This document shows, piece after piece, positions 55,178 to 64,000 of a stretch of 64,000 nucleotides of DNA; the stretch's first letter is position 1, and every line of letters begins with the position of its first letter. A program made the translations under genes and the position numbers. Source of the stretch: Telmatactis stephensoni (lineage: Eukaryota; Cnidaria; Anthozoa; Actiniaria; Isophelliidae); contig JALIZF010001524.1 in NCBI GenBank assembly GCA_029948255.1, positions 127,001 to 191,000 on the forward strand, written 5' to 3'. The notes under the pieces were generated by a model. It saw only the letters and a list, made by a program, of their open reading frames with translations, was not told the DNA's origin and ran no database searches.

Positions 55178-57720
55178 ATGGCGAGCGATTACTCAGAAGA
55201 GAGAGTTGAGGAAGTTGATCCGTGTAGACTAATTAGAAAAGATGGAGTGTTAGGCTTCAAAAGAGCTAAAGAATTTGAAGCGGTGACTAATTTCGACATC
55301 GAAGTTAGTGGTTATGTTGGCCACGAGGGCCACATAACCGGCTACATCATCAACCTAAGGCTTGCGGTAACCGACCCATTAGAACTGGTGCCGGACAATT
55401 CAAAGTAAGTTTTCTATTTTAACGAGGGTCATGACAAAGTATGTAGAGGACAACCAGGGAATGTTACTAGTGTTTAAATTAGGGACAAGAGAATCACATT
55501 TGGACATTTGGCTAACCTGCTTGGCAGAGGTTTCCCACTGGTTCCCCTCTAAAGAGAAGACAGAAAAAGTGTGAAACCTCTTCGATAGACAAGAAAGCAG
55601 AAATTCGAACACTGAAATTTCTTTTGGCCTTTTTACTTAAGATATTTCCTTTTGTTCTTTGTTGTTTATCATTACTTACTCTTTAATTTTATAATTGTTT
55701 CGAATTTTTTGGGACTAATATCCACTGCAGGCTCAGCCAATCAGCGCGAGAAAAATAATGTCCCATGGGACATTTTAACTTCACGTGACGTCAGTTTGGG
55801 TTTCACCTCAGTTTGTATTTGTATTCAACATCACTACACAATGAATATGCAACTATTATTTCGCTTTATTTCTTTGAGTTGTGTAATATCTCAATGTTAC
55901 ACTATCAATTTTTCAAAATTTACTTTACATTTAAGGATCAAAACAGCGATTGAAAACTTCGAAAGAAGTGGCTGTCAACTTTTGATCATTCACAAATTGC
56001 CAACCGAAGCTCAAGTAACTGAAGGCGAGGATTATATTTCTCCACCAATCTTGATATGGGACGTACTTCAAAGGTACAGTAAAATGGTAAAGGAAATAAA
56101 TTGCCATGTTTGCAAATCGAAGGGTGAGTCGTCGATGCTTCGGAGAGCATCACTTTGGACTGATGGCGAGAAAACAACGTATCCACCAAGAGTTATATAT
56201 GACACATCGACTTTTGTTCTTCTAGTGTCAGCCATTTACATATGCCCGTATAACCATCGAGTTCCTTCGCATCATCCAACTGTCCTTTCAACAGTACCGT
56301 CTTATGCTTATGTTCCTTTTTATCTTACAAACCGAGCAGGATTCACATCAAAGCTTTTGGTGCAGATATGTTCCTTAGTTGATCATGGCACGAGTTTCTT
56401 AGGAATAGAAGATATCATCAAAGATACACATACAGCAGTTACAAAGAAAGATATAGTCGGAAGAAGTCTTTAATGGCAGATGGTAAATTTCCAGATTTCA
56501 ATCAGGATGTGTTTCCATACCCACATGAAAAAATCCTTAGGAACGCTTTCTTGGCATACTCTTCTCTATTTGAAAAATACCACATAAAGGATATGGCTAT
56601 AGATCTTCAACATGGCTATCGTGTGATCACACGTTTAAAAGTTCTGCTAATATTGGTTATCACCAGGAAAGTGATGGTCGCTGGATTAAGATGTTCAAAT
56701 GTGTATTCTGTGTTCTTGGCAAAGACGGTGATATTCTCCATTGGAGATTTACACGTGGGGAATCATTTGATGAAATATGACACGTTTTCTTAGAACTGAA
56801 AAGCTGCTTAACTGAAAACAACGTGGATTTATGTGGAATTGTAATAGACAATTGTTGCAAATGGAAAGGAATGCTGTCGTTGGTGTTCCCAAATGTTCCT
56901 AGCTAAGCTAGATCTTTTTCATGCTGTCCAGCGTTTCAACCTAACGATTTAGGTGAAAAAAGAACAAAACCAACTGCTGATGTCAAAACAATGTTGAGAA
57001 ACCTTGAGAGCTTTCTAATGAAATGGAGAAATTATGAATTTAAAGGACAAAGTGTACTAGATACAGAGTCACACAAAGCCATTTTGAACTTAAAAGAGCA
57101 TATCATTAGAGAATGTCTTAGTGGAATACCTGTACACTGTTCTACGTCAGGAAATGAAAGATTGCATAGAAACATGAATTCTATACTGCAAACCAACAAG
57201 ATTGGCCTTGATATGGCATATCACCGAGTTAGTAGACTGTTTTTTAAAATGAACAATGGCAAGTATAACATGTACAATAAGCTTCAATTACTCTCAACAG
57301 AAATGGAAGAGATGATCGACAAATCAAGTGATGAAGTCATTAAACAAAACTTTGGTATCATAAGAGAAGATGTGTCATCTAATACAATTTCATGTCTTAT
57401 GGACGCACCATTTAATGCTGAAATACAATTCACTTGCAAATCGATAAAGGATTTAACTTATGATAAGCTAGCTTTAACAAGAGCTATTATTTTAGACTCA
57501 TTGATTTCTAGTAAGAATGATCATGACTACATTAATGAACCTCCAGCAGTAAAGTCAGCTAATCTTGAAGTTGCATTGGATGCATTGAATTTTTATCAAA
57601 TGTATAACGAATTGGTAAGCTCAGGATGCTCTAAATTTGTTAAAAAAAGCAGATCGGGATAGGAACTCTGTCTGCAAAAAAAAAAAATGGAAACTGTTAA
57701 CTACTAACAATTGATAAGAG
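55178..57720 (+). pseudogene. DDE-type transposase region of the OTU element (frameshifted)
   Basis: Exon 1 (55178-55404) encodes an N-terminal domain (KEFEAVTNFDIEVSGYVGHE, then YIINLRLAVTD). From 55936 a long exon carries a zinc-like pair (CHVCKSKG), LWTDGEKTTYPPRVIYDTS and a His-rich NHRVPSHHPT. After at least three frame changes (about 56470, 56630, 56890) come DHTFKSSANIGYH, VIDNCCKWKG and KLDLFHAVQRFN, then SGNERLHRNMNSILQTNKIG (57148-57210). These fit three acidic catalytic positions with an 'L-D-x-F-H' motif, as in MULE/KDZ-type nucleases. Further stops at 57660 and around 57705 separate it from the OTU part. Many shifts mean this copy cannot make transposase. Confidence 0.6.
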
Positions 57721-57742
57721 TCAAGAGGTCCATGCCCATTAT

Positions 57743-58268
57743 TTGGAAAATCGTTTAGAAGGTTTTGGACTTTCTTTGGTGTCAGTTGAAGGTGATGGGA
57801 ATTGTTTTTTTTATGCTGTTGCATTCCAGTTGTCAAATTTAATGTCATCACCAAGTACGAATAGTGATATCATTGCACATCTCAGATACCTAGGAATGAC
57901 AGCTAGCATGAGTCATCAGGAACTTGTAACTTTGCTGAGAAAACTGCTTGTAGAAGAATGGAAAGGTGATCGATCAAATGACTATGTTCAGTTTTTGCCT
58001 GCTGCTGTGGACTTTTATTCTGAAGTTGCAATCTATGAAAATCCGTACTACTTTGGAGGGCCTCTTGGTGATCTAATGCCAATAGCAATGGCAAATATCA
58101 TAAATATTCCATTTGCCATAGTGACCTCTCAGTTTCACACACCTATCATAAGTGTGTGTCCTGACAGGCTAATTCCAAATGCCAGACCAATTTTTTTGGC
58201 TTATTCGTCCTTTGGCCCTGGGCACTATGATGCTGCAATATTCACAGAAGTATCAGACAATGTTGAAG
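57743..58268 (+). CDS. OTU-family cysteine protease domain
   Basis: About 175 residues with the OTU signature VEGDGNCFFYAVAFQLS: the catalytic Asp and Cys in D-G-N-C. Downstream are YLGMTASMSHQELVTLLRKL, YFGGPLGDLMPIAMANIINI and GPGHYDAAIF, which supplies the catalytic His. The exon ends with a donor at 58268 and splices in phase 1 to 58700. OTU domains remove ubiquitin-like modifiers from proteins. Upstream sequence can be read in the same direction into the transposase across a few frame breaks, so the domain was probably fused C-terminally to the transposase. The OTU exon itself is intact. Confidence 0.85.
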
Positions 58269-58699
58269 GTAAATATCGTTTGAACAGGTATCCATTTATA
58301 TCTAGATACAAATTATTACTATATAATCATGAAAGTAAACTTAGCAAGCTATAATCTCCAACTTTAATTTTTGAATCACTCCTGACCTACACACCTACAG
58401 ATTTATATATAGTATTTACATGTTTATTTCACATTATCCTATAGAGGAATTCATTTACAATTATCAATGAGTAATTACAATAATTTCAATTGTCAATGAG
58501 TAAGGGCATATCATGAGGGTCGAACTTTAAAATGCCCAAAGAAGGACTTTTGGGCATATTGTATTGATATGTTTTCACCACTAAGCATTTCCACAAAGGA
58601 TTCCCAGAATTTTGGGGTTGAGGGCACTTTATCAACTTTAGCGCTGTTGTTGATTGTTATTGTATTTATCCTGATAGTTAGTTATTGAATTATATGTAG

Positions 58700-59955
58700 G
58701 TGCGTTGGAGCCTAATGATTCCGTTAGCCTTGAAACTCCAAAAGAAGATAGAATACAAGATATTCATCAATTAAAAGGTAAAGGCTGTGACGACATAAAA
58801 CAGAATATCATTTCTCACACATCACTGGGAGCTATTGTCAAGCTGACCGCCTCCACTTGACTTCTTTATTTCTCACAAATACAACTGTTGCATTACATTA
58901 CATACTCAACTGTCTTGTAAAGTGTTCCAGTTAGTTAACAAAATCTTATCTAGGGTTGGGTGGGTACTTCGTGGGCTCAACTGAAGCCAGCAAAAAAAGC
59001 AACTGATTTATCATGTGACTTATGGCCCCTAGGGCCCAGGCCCCAGTGGTGTGAGAGAAAACATTTTCCACTTCTTTCGTTTTTCAGCCAGTGGAAAATA
59101 CAACTTCTTTGCATGCAAGATTACAGCAATGATTAGTTTTAAAATCTACTATTTGCAGCAATTCTCACACACATTCTCAAGCAGGAAACTGAACTCAGTA
59201 AATTAAGACATCCACCCAATACCAACCAATTTGCCACAACAGAGAAATGGCTGAAATTCTATTTGTAGAATTGTGATGAGATTGAAATTTGATGATGAAA
59301 ACTCAATTAAAACATGAGTAATTCACAGCATAAATCCTAGAAATAATAAAGAATTCAGAAAATGAGAACTTATAATAATGCTAATGATGTTGATAATGAA
59401 ATACAATCATAATAATACAAGCAATTATTATTATTGTTCAATGTTTATAATCTTAATTTTCGTTTTATAGTGAAAGAGGACCCACCTTATCAATGCAGAT
59501 GTGGATCCACGAAAAAATCCAGTAGTATTACCAAAAGATACAGAAGCAAAATTCGATGCAAATGCATTTTAAAAAGACGAGGATGCAGTCGCATCTGCAA
59601 GTGCCAAGGAAATTGTGGTGGTTCACGATGTAAGAAGATGGTTATTTTAAAATCTGAGAAAAGAGAAAGACCACTCAGAAAACTCCATACTTTGCAAAAC
59701 TTTGAGAAATCGAGATACCTCAAAGATGAATTAAATGAAAATTTTTTCAACTTCCTGGAAATATGCTTTGTATGTGCAATACTACAGTATTTGAAGAAGT
59801 GTGGAAAAAATCATGAGGCAAAAGATGTGTTCTTGTTGTACAGTGAACTATTGGATACTCTAAGAGAGTTAGGGATTTCAATTCCCCTTAATAGGTTTAG
59901 CCTTGAACGAATATCTAGAGAAACAAAAAAATTAGAACGAGATTTTAACAAATAG
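58700..59955 (+). CDS. Cys-rich C-terminal exons of the OTU element
   Basis: Exon 58700-58777 (LEPNDSVSLETPKEDRIQDI) and exon 59471-59955 follow the OTU exon in phase. The last exon holds a dense Cys cluster: YQCRCGSTKK, then IRCKCILKRRGCSRICKCQG and NCGGSRC, spaced like CXC/tesmin-type zinc-binding modules. A helical C-terminus follows, with a stop at 59953-59955. Similar C-terminal Cys clusters occur in some large transposases and are thought to bind DNA. The 58269-58699 and 58778-59470 gaps are introns. Confidence 0.7.
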
Positions 59956-60229
59956 GAAATATGAGAAAAGCCATTTGTTTGTTCATGTTGCATAAAATAT
60001 ATTTCATCCGCCTTTTTAATAAGATTTCAGTACAAAAGCATATTGATTGCATTTGATTTATCAAGGATTTTTGGTGTTATTAATATTATAAGCAATTTCA
60101 GTATTATTAAAATATTATATTTTTTATTTGATTCTCTTTATTGTGTTCGATTACAGAACATGTTACAAAATGCGGGGAAGGGTTTGGATTGCGCAAAGTA
60201 GGATTCAATGTTCCAATTACTGCCTGTTG

Positions 60230-61205
60230 CTTAGTACCGGTAAGAAACGGCTAGTAATGGTATACAACGGGTAGTAATAGAAAACAACGGCGAATAACAG
60301 TGCGCAACCACGAGTAATGGTAAGCAACGGCTACTAATATGGTAAGATTCGGCAAGTACTGGTAGGCAACGGGTAGTAATGGTAAACAATGGGTAGTAAT
60401 GGTAAGCAACGGTAAGTAATGGTAGGCAACGGTAAGTTACGGTAAGCAACAGCTAGTAATGGTAAGCAACGGCAATTAATAGTAAGCAACGGCTAGTAAT
60501 GGTAAGCAACGGGAAGTAACGGCAAGTAACGGTTAGCAATGGCAGGTAACGGTAAGCAACGGCAAGTAACCCTAAACAACGGCAAGTCATGGTAAGCAAT
60601 GGCAAGTGACGGTAGGCAACGGCAAGTGACGGTAAGCAACGGACAGTAATGGCAAGCAACGGCAAGTAACGGCAAGTAATGGTAAGCAACGGCATGTAAC
60701 GGTAAGTAATGGACAGTAATGGCAAGCAACAGCAAGTAACAGTTAACAATGGCAAGTAACGGTAAGCAACGGCAAGTAATGGTTAACAACGGGTAGTAAT
60801 GGTAAGCAACGGCAAGGAACAGTAAGCAACGGCAGGTAATGGTAAGCAACGGGAAGTAACGGCAAGTAACGGTTAGCAACGACAGGTAACGGTAAGCAAC
60901 GGCAAGTAACCCTAAACAACGGCAAGTAACGGTAAGCAACAGCAAGTAATGGTAAGCAACGGCAAGTAACGGTAAGCAATGGCAAGTTATGGTAAGCAAT
61001 GGCAGGTAACAGTAAGCAACGGCAAGTAACGGTAAGCAGCAGCTAGTAATGGTAGGCAACGGCAAGTAATGGTAAGCAACGGCAAGTAACGGTAAGCAAC
61101 GGCAAGTAACGGTAAGCAACGGTAAGCAACGGCAAGTAACGGTAAGCAACGGAAAGTAATGGTTAACAACGACAAGTAATGGTAAGCAACGGGAATTAAT
61201 GGTAG
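60230..61205 (-). repeat. Right array of 20-bp repeats, inverted relative to the left
   Basis: About 48 copies of AAGTAACGGTAAGCAACGGC, the exact complement of the left-array unit. The array leads into GGCAACGTATAAGAATTTAT and the terminal repeat. Together with the left array it makes the element a giant foldback. Confidence 0.95.
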
Positions 61206-62054
61206 ACTACGGCAACGTATAAGAATTTATTGGGGGGTTTTTCTATTCGTGTATGTGAACATGGAAGGATTACCCAATTCATTACAGAAAGAGCTCCCTG
61301 GTGGGGAGGGTTCTACGAGAGATTGGTCGGACCTGAGAAGAGAAGATTAAAGAAAACAATTGGAAAGGCTTCGCTAAACTTCATCGACCTTCAAACTATA
61401 CTGATAGAAACGGAGGGAGTAATCAACAGTCGCCCAATCACCTTCCCCTATGGCGAAATCGACGATGGTCCACCACTCACACCATCACATTTTCTTTGTG
61501 GACATCGACTTCTTACACTGCCACCGAATCTCGAAGCGCAAGAACGAGATGATACAAACGACCCTGACTACACTCCCCAAAGCGTTTCAAGTAAAGACGA
61601 CCTCACCAGAAGAGCACAGTACCATCAGAAGATTATGCAAGACCTTTGGAAACGATGGAGAGACGAATACCTTATCAATCTCAGAGAGCATCACTCATCC
61701 CAACGCAGCACGAGGTCAGGAACATCAACAGCTAAGAAAGGGAACGTCGTCCTAATACATGATGACTTACCACGAAATCAGTGGAAGGTGGGAGTCATCA
61801 CCAACCTCCATCCAGGAAGAGATGGCCAAGTAAGGAGCGTCACATTAAGAACAAGCAACAGAAGACAAATCTCAAGACCAATCGAAAACCTTTATCCCCT
61901 CGAAGTATCCGATGAGGATACAGGTGAAAATGATAAAGGCAAAGAAATGAAAGAAGACCAAACCCAGATGCCAACCGGAAAACGTTCACCGAGAGTTGCA
62001 GCTCAACACGCAACTCAAAAGATCAAGGAACTGTATGATCAGAACGATGTCTAA

Positions 62055-63430
62055 AGACGTTAATCTTGCTGGCCTGGGAGGGTGTCGTAATTGTTAATGT
62101 TAATTGTTATCGCCCGCATTAATTAAGTGCGTCACAGCTGCTAATTGATTCTCTGTAACATCGCCCGGCGCTCTCACGGCAATAAAAGTGGAACACCAAA
62201 ACATTGCGTCGTTAATCTAAAATGCATAGTTTGCCTGTAAATACATGTAGCAATATTGTAAACGATTGTTATTTAATTAATATATTTATTATTTATTCAC
62301 ATAATTACAAAGGTATAGAATGACGTCCTTCATAGATGAAGGCATATATTAAATAAAATTATGATGTTCAAATCATCATTCAAGCATACATGTACATTAT
62401 ATTATAATATATGTAACATTGTTAATAATATATATTAACTTAAGTATCCAGACTTTTAAGTACAAAGTACAGAAACATGAAACTCAAGAATGTCGTTATT
62501 TTTGGTCATATAATTCTAGTCCACTTTTCATCTCCTCTAAGAATAGCCCAAATCACACTAGATACCAACAAATCATCTCACGATTTGTCCGTCTAATGTG
62601 AATTTAGGTCGACTTGTTCGTTTTCAATTCAGTTTGTTCATCTGAAATTTGTTCGTCCCGTTTTCACATCAGACGATTTGTTCCTCTGAGACGATTTGTT
62701 CATCTAGACAATTTGTTTGTCTTCTAGTGTGAAGAATGAAACATTTTTAACTGCAACAATTACCCTAACTTCCATTTTCAAGACCGGTGTAACTTATCCT
62801 CTTTATAGTAACATATTTCTCAAGTTTAAAAATATATTCACAATCAGTTGCTCACACAGTTTATAAATGCATAAGTGAAAGCTAAAAATTATCAAAGATT
62901 TACTCAAATACTGTTTAAGTTCTACAAAGTTGTATTAAATCACAACTATTTCACCCTTCATTAACGTTAACGCTTTTAATTAACACATCAACAACTAGAT
63001 GAAAACATGAAAAGAATGTACAAAACTTATACATACCTTGAAAATATCAAACTGTTATCCACGAAGTTCAATTCGCAAGAGATATTTAGTTAGGATTGCA
63101 CTTTCCAGAGTATGATTTTATTGTGTTTCACTGATAAATTCCCTTCCCGTAACGTTTCCCATCCGCCATTTTGAAAAATTTGCGGGGGGTTCAAGTTAAA
63201 CTCCAGACCCAGGCCTTAACGTGCTTGAGATCTCAGTCGCAATGAATGTGTGATGGGATGTGTGTTATGCAAACTGTGATAATTGATAATGAGTCGACAC
63301 TGCTGAAGCTAGCTGAACTTGAGAAATTTTGGCTATTTTGGTTTGGCAAGGTGTTGCAAAAAGTTATAAGCATCTTGGCAAAGAAAAATAAAATTAATGT
63401 GTGAAAGCAATTTTGTTTGTTCTTTTTTTG
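62055..63430. other. Non-coding interval, with possible LTR
   Basis: The stretch from 62088 (TGTCGTAATTG after GGGAGGG) to about 62220 may be the 3' LTR of the defective retroelement; AATAAAA at 62181 would serve as its polyadenylation signal. Near 62620-62710 a GATTTGTTC(G/A)TCT motif recurs several times. No gene is supported. Confidence 0.35.
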
Positions 63431-63609
63431 CAGGTTCATTTGAGTTGATGAAGGCCTGTGTGAGGCAGGAAGCTAATCTTATAACCTTAAGGAGCAAAGA
63501 GTGGGAAATTCAACAATTTATGACAGAGGCAACCCAACTCATAAATGCCAATGCAAATGATGATAATCTTGAGGATCATGGCAATGATGAAAATGAAGCC
63601 AATTGTTAA
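63431..63609 (+). pseudogene. Terminal exon of an unknown gene, possibly a Myb/SANT-like partner
   Basis: A strong acceptor (TTCTTTTTTTGCAG) precedes an open frame with FELMKACVRQEANLITLRSK, then EWEIQQFMTEATQLINAN and an acidic end (EDHGNDENEANC, stop 63607-63609). Upstream exons are not found in the preceding kilobase. I cannot assign a family. Confidence 0.35.
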
Positions 63610-63737
63610 AAAAGAAAATCATTTAAGGGACAGAGGCAATAGGGCCTTTTTTTTCTTCTTCATGTAACTGAATCAAGATGAAAATTTGCCTTTTTAGTAT
63701 GTCTTGTAATAATACATGAGTTCATATTGACACACAG

Positions 63738-63968
63738 TCAGATGATGACATTAGCCTCCATGCAGAGGATGATCTGGATGAAAGCAGTGATATTTATATG
63801 CTCACCGAGCAATCTAAAAAGCGTGGGGAACTCCCGGGGACGACGTACACGTCTTACAAGAATTTTTCAAAGACTTTGATGATGAAGAGGCCACCGGCGA
63901 AAAAGTGACAAAGGAATTAGCAGACATTGCGCTCAAACGATGGGGAAAGAAATTATCCTCTGAAAAGG
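63738..63968 (+). pseudogene. Fragment of a retroelement-type ORF at the window edge
   Basis: An acidic segment (DDISLHAEDDLDESSDIYML) reads to about 63830. A frame change leads to VLQEFFKDFDDEEATGEKVT and LADIALKRWGKKLSSEK before gtaaaa. The 'G-x-x-V-x-x-x-L-A-x-I-x-x-x-R-W-x-x-K-L' pattern resembles N-terminal ORFs of DIRS/Ngaro-like retroelements in cnidarians and sponges. That assignment is from memory and tentative, and the sequence continues beyond the window. Confidence 0.35.
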
Positions 63969-64000
63969 TAAAATCCTTAAATAATAAATACAAATGCCCA

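Larger units (their letters stand above)
51799..61274. mobile_element. 9.48-kb DNA transposon with inverted 20-bp repeat arrays and an OTU-fused transposase
   Basis: Ends GGTAATCCTTCCATGTTCAC and its inverted copy continue through AATAGAAAAACCCCCC and TTCTTATACGTTGCCGT, about 65 bp with few mismatches. An 8-bp target duplication CAATTCAT flanks it (51791-51798 and 61275-61282) inside an integrase ORF. Next come arrays of a 20-bp unit in opposite orientations (left about 2.35 kb, right about 0.97 kb). The interior carries one multi-exon plus-strand gene with a DDE-type core, an OTU domain and a Cys-rich tail. An 8-bp duplication plus a D...D-x-x-H...E-like core suggests the KDZ/Zisupton or related large DNA transposons, but this is inference. 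The gene is frameshifted. Confidence 0.85.
50301..62054 (+). pseudogene. Defective BEL/Pao-like retrotransposon, interrupted
   Basis: A gag-like N-terminal region (about 50320-50912, with a frame change near 50460) encodes an acidic coiled coil (VSLSEIEELLNQAKTKLDET). Only about 380 bp separates it from integrase sequence, so protease, reverse transcriptase and RNase H are absent. Integrase begins with a Cys pair (CMTCRKVEGPPFRS, about 51390). An in-frame TGA follows SFPF at about 51476. The core then carries an Asp (DYAGPL), a second Asp (ISDNAKTF) and ends at 51798, where a 9.48-kb DNA transposon is inserted. The remainder (61283-62054) begins with APWWGGFYERLVG, where the catalytic Glu sits, and runs to the C-terminal domain. 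A candidate 3' LTR starts near 62088, but no matching 5' LTR was found. Confidence 0.75.

Noticed and set aside
51850..61205. CRISPR-like repeat arrays
   Set aside because: The 20-bp units are head-to-tail without unique spacers, the window is eukaryotic, and no Cas genes are present.

Overview
The window is eukaryotic DNA, almost certainly from an early-branching animal such as a sponge or cnidarian. Genes are split by short GT-AG introns, the DNA is AT-rich and full of microsatellites, and nearly everything recognisable is a transposable element of families common in those genomes (BEL/Pao, animal CACTA/EnSpm, PIF/Harbinger, Tc1-like, and an OTU-carrying DDE element). The species is an inference. 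I found no ordinary single-copy host gene with confidence, and no rRNA, tRNA or CRISPR array.

Layout. 1-8.3 kb: decayed coding fragments (a repeat-family exon, a MADF-like exon, a multi-exon pseudogene at 4.5-7.8 kb) and a TA-flanked MITE (1457-2060). 8310-15118: a complete BEL/Pao LTR retrotransposon with LTRs that read as identical, a 5-bp target duplication, and an intact 1881-residue gag-pol. 15890-18465: an element with long inverted arms built from tandem repeats, holding a SAM-like exon pair. 18.5-19.3 kb: a large palindrome of short repeats. 19.3-19.7 kb: a frameshifted Myb/SANT-like fragment.

20013-36249: a 16.2-kb CACTA-type transposon. It has a 31-bp perfect terminal inverted repeat, a 3-bp AAT target duplication and a subterminal tandem array at each end (105-bp and 78-bp units). 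Two genes diverge from its centre: an eight-exon transposase on the minus strand and a six-exon SAM-domain protein on the plus strand. A complete 2.4-kb Harbinger element is nested in a transposase intron, and part of one transposase exon is tandemly duplicated (766 bp).

37864-42925: a 5.06-kb Tc1-like element with 142-bp perfect inverted repeats and TA target duplications. It has a six-exon DD34E transposase and, unusually, a second five-exon gene running convergently from the other repeat. 43-49 kb: decayed Myb/SANT-like and Harbinger-like pseudogenes with low-complexity companion ORFs.

50.3-62.1 kb: a defective BEL/Pao-like copy lacking reverse transcriptase. Its integrase is split by a 9.48-kb DNA transposon (51799-61274) with an 8-bp target duplication. 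That transposon carries huge inverted arrays of a 20-bp repeat and a DDE transposase apparently fused to an OTU cysteine-protease domain and a Cys-rich tail. The window ends in a fragment of another repeat-type gene.

The strongest candidates for undescribed biology are three DNA transposons that each carry an unexpected accessory protein or domain (SAM partner, Tc1 second gene, OTU fusion). The CACTA and OTU elements also carry terminal repeat arrays that may serve as transposase binding platforms. Exon boundaries were derived by hand from splice signals and reading-frame phase and have not been tested against transcripts.
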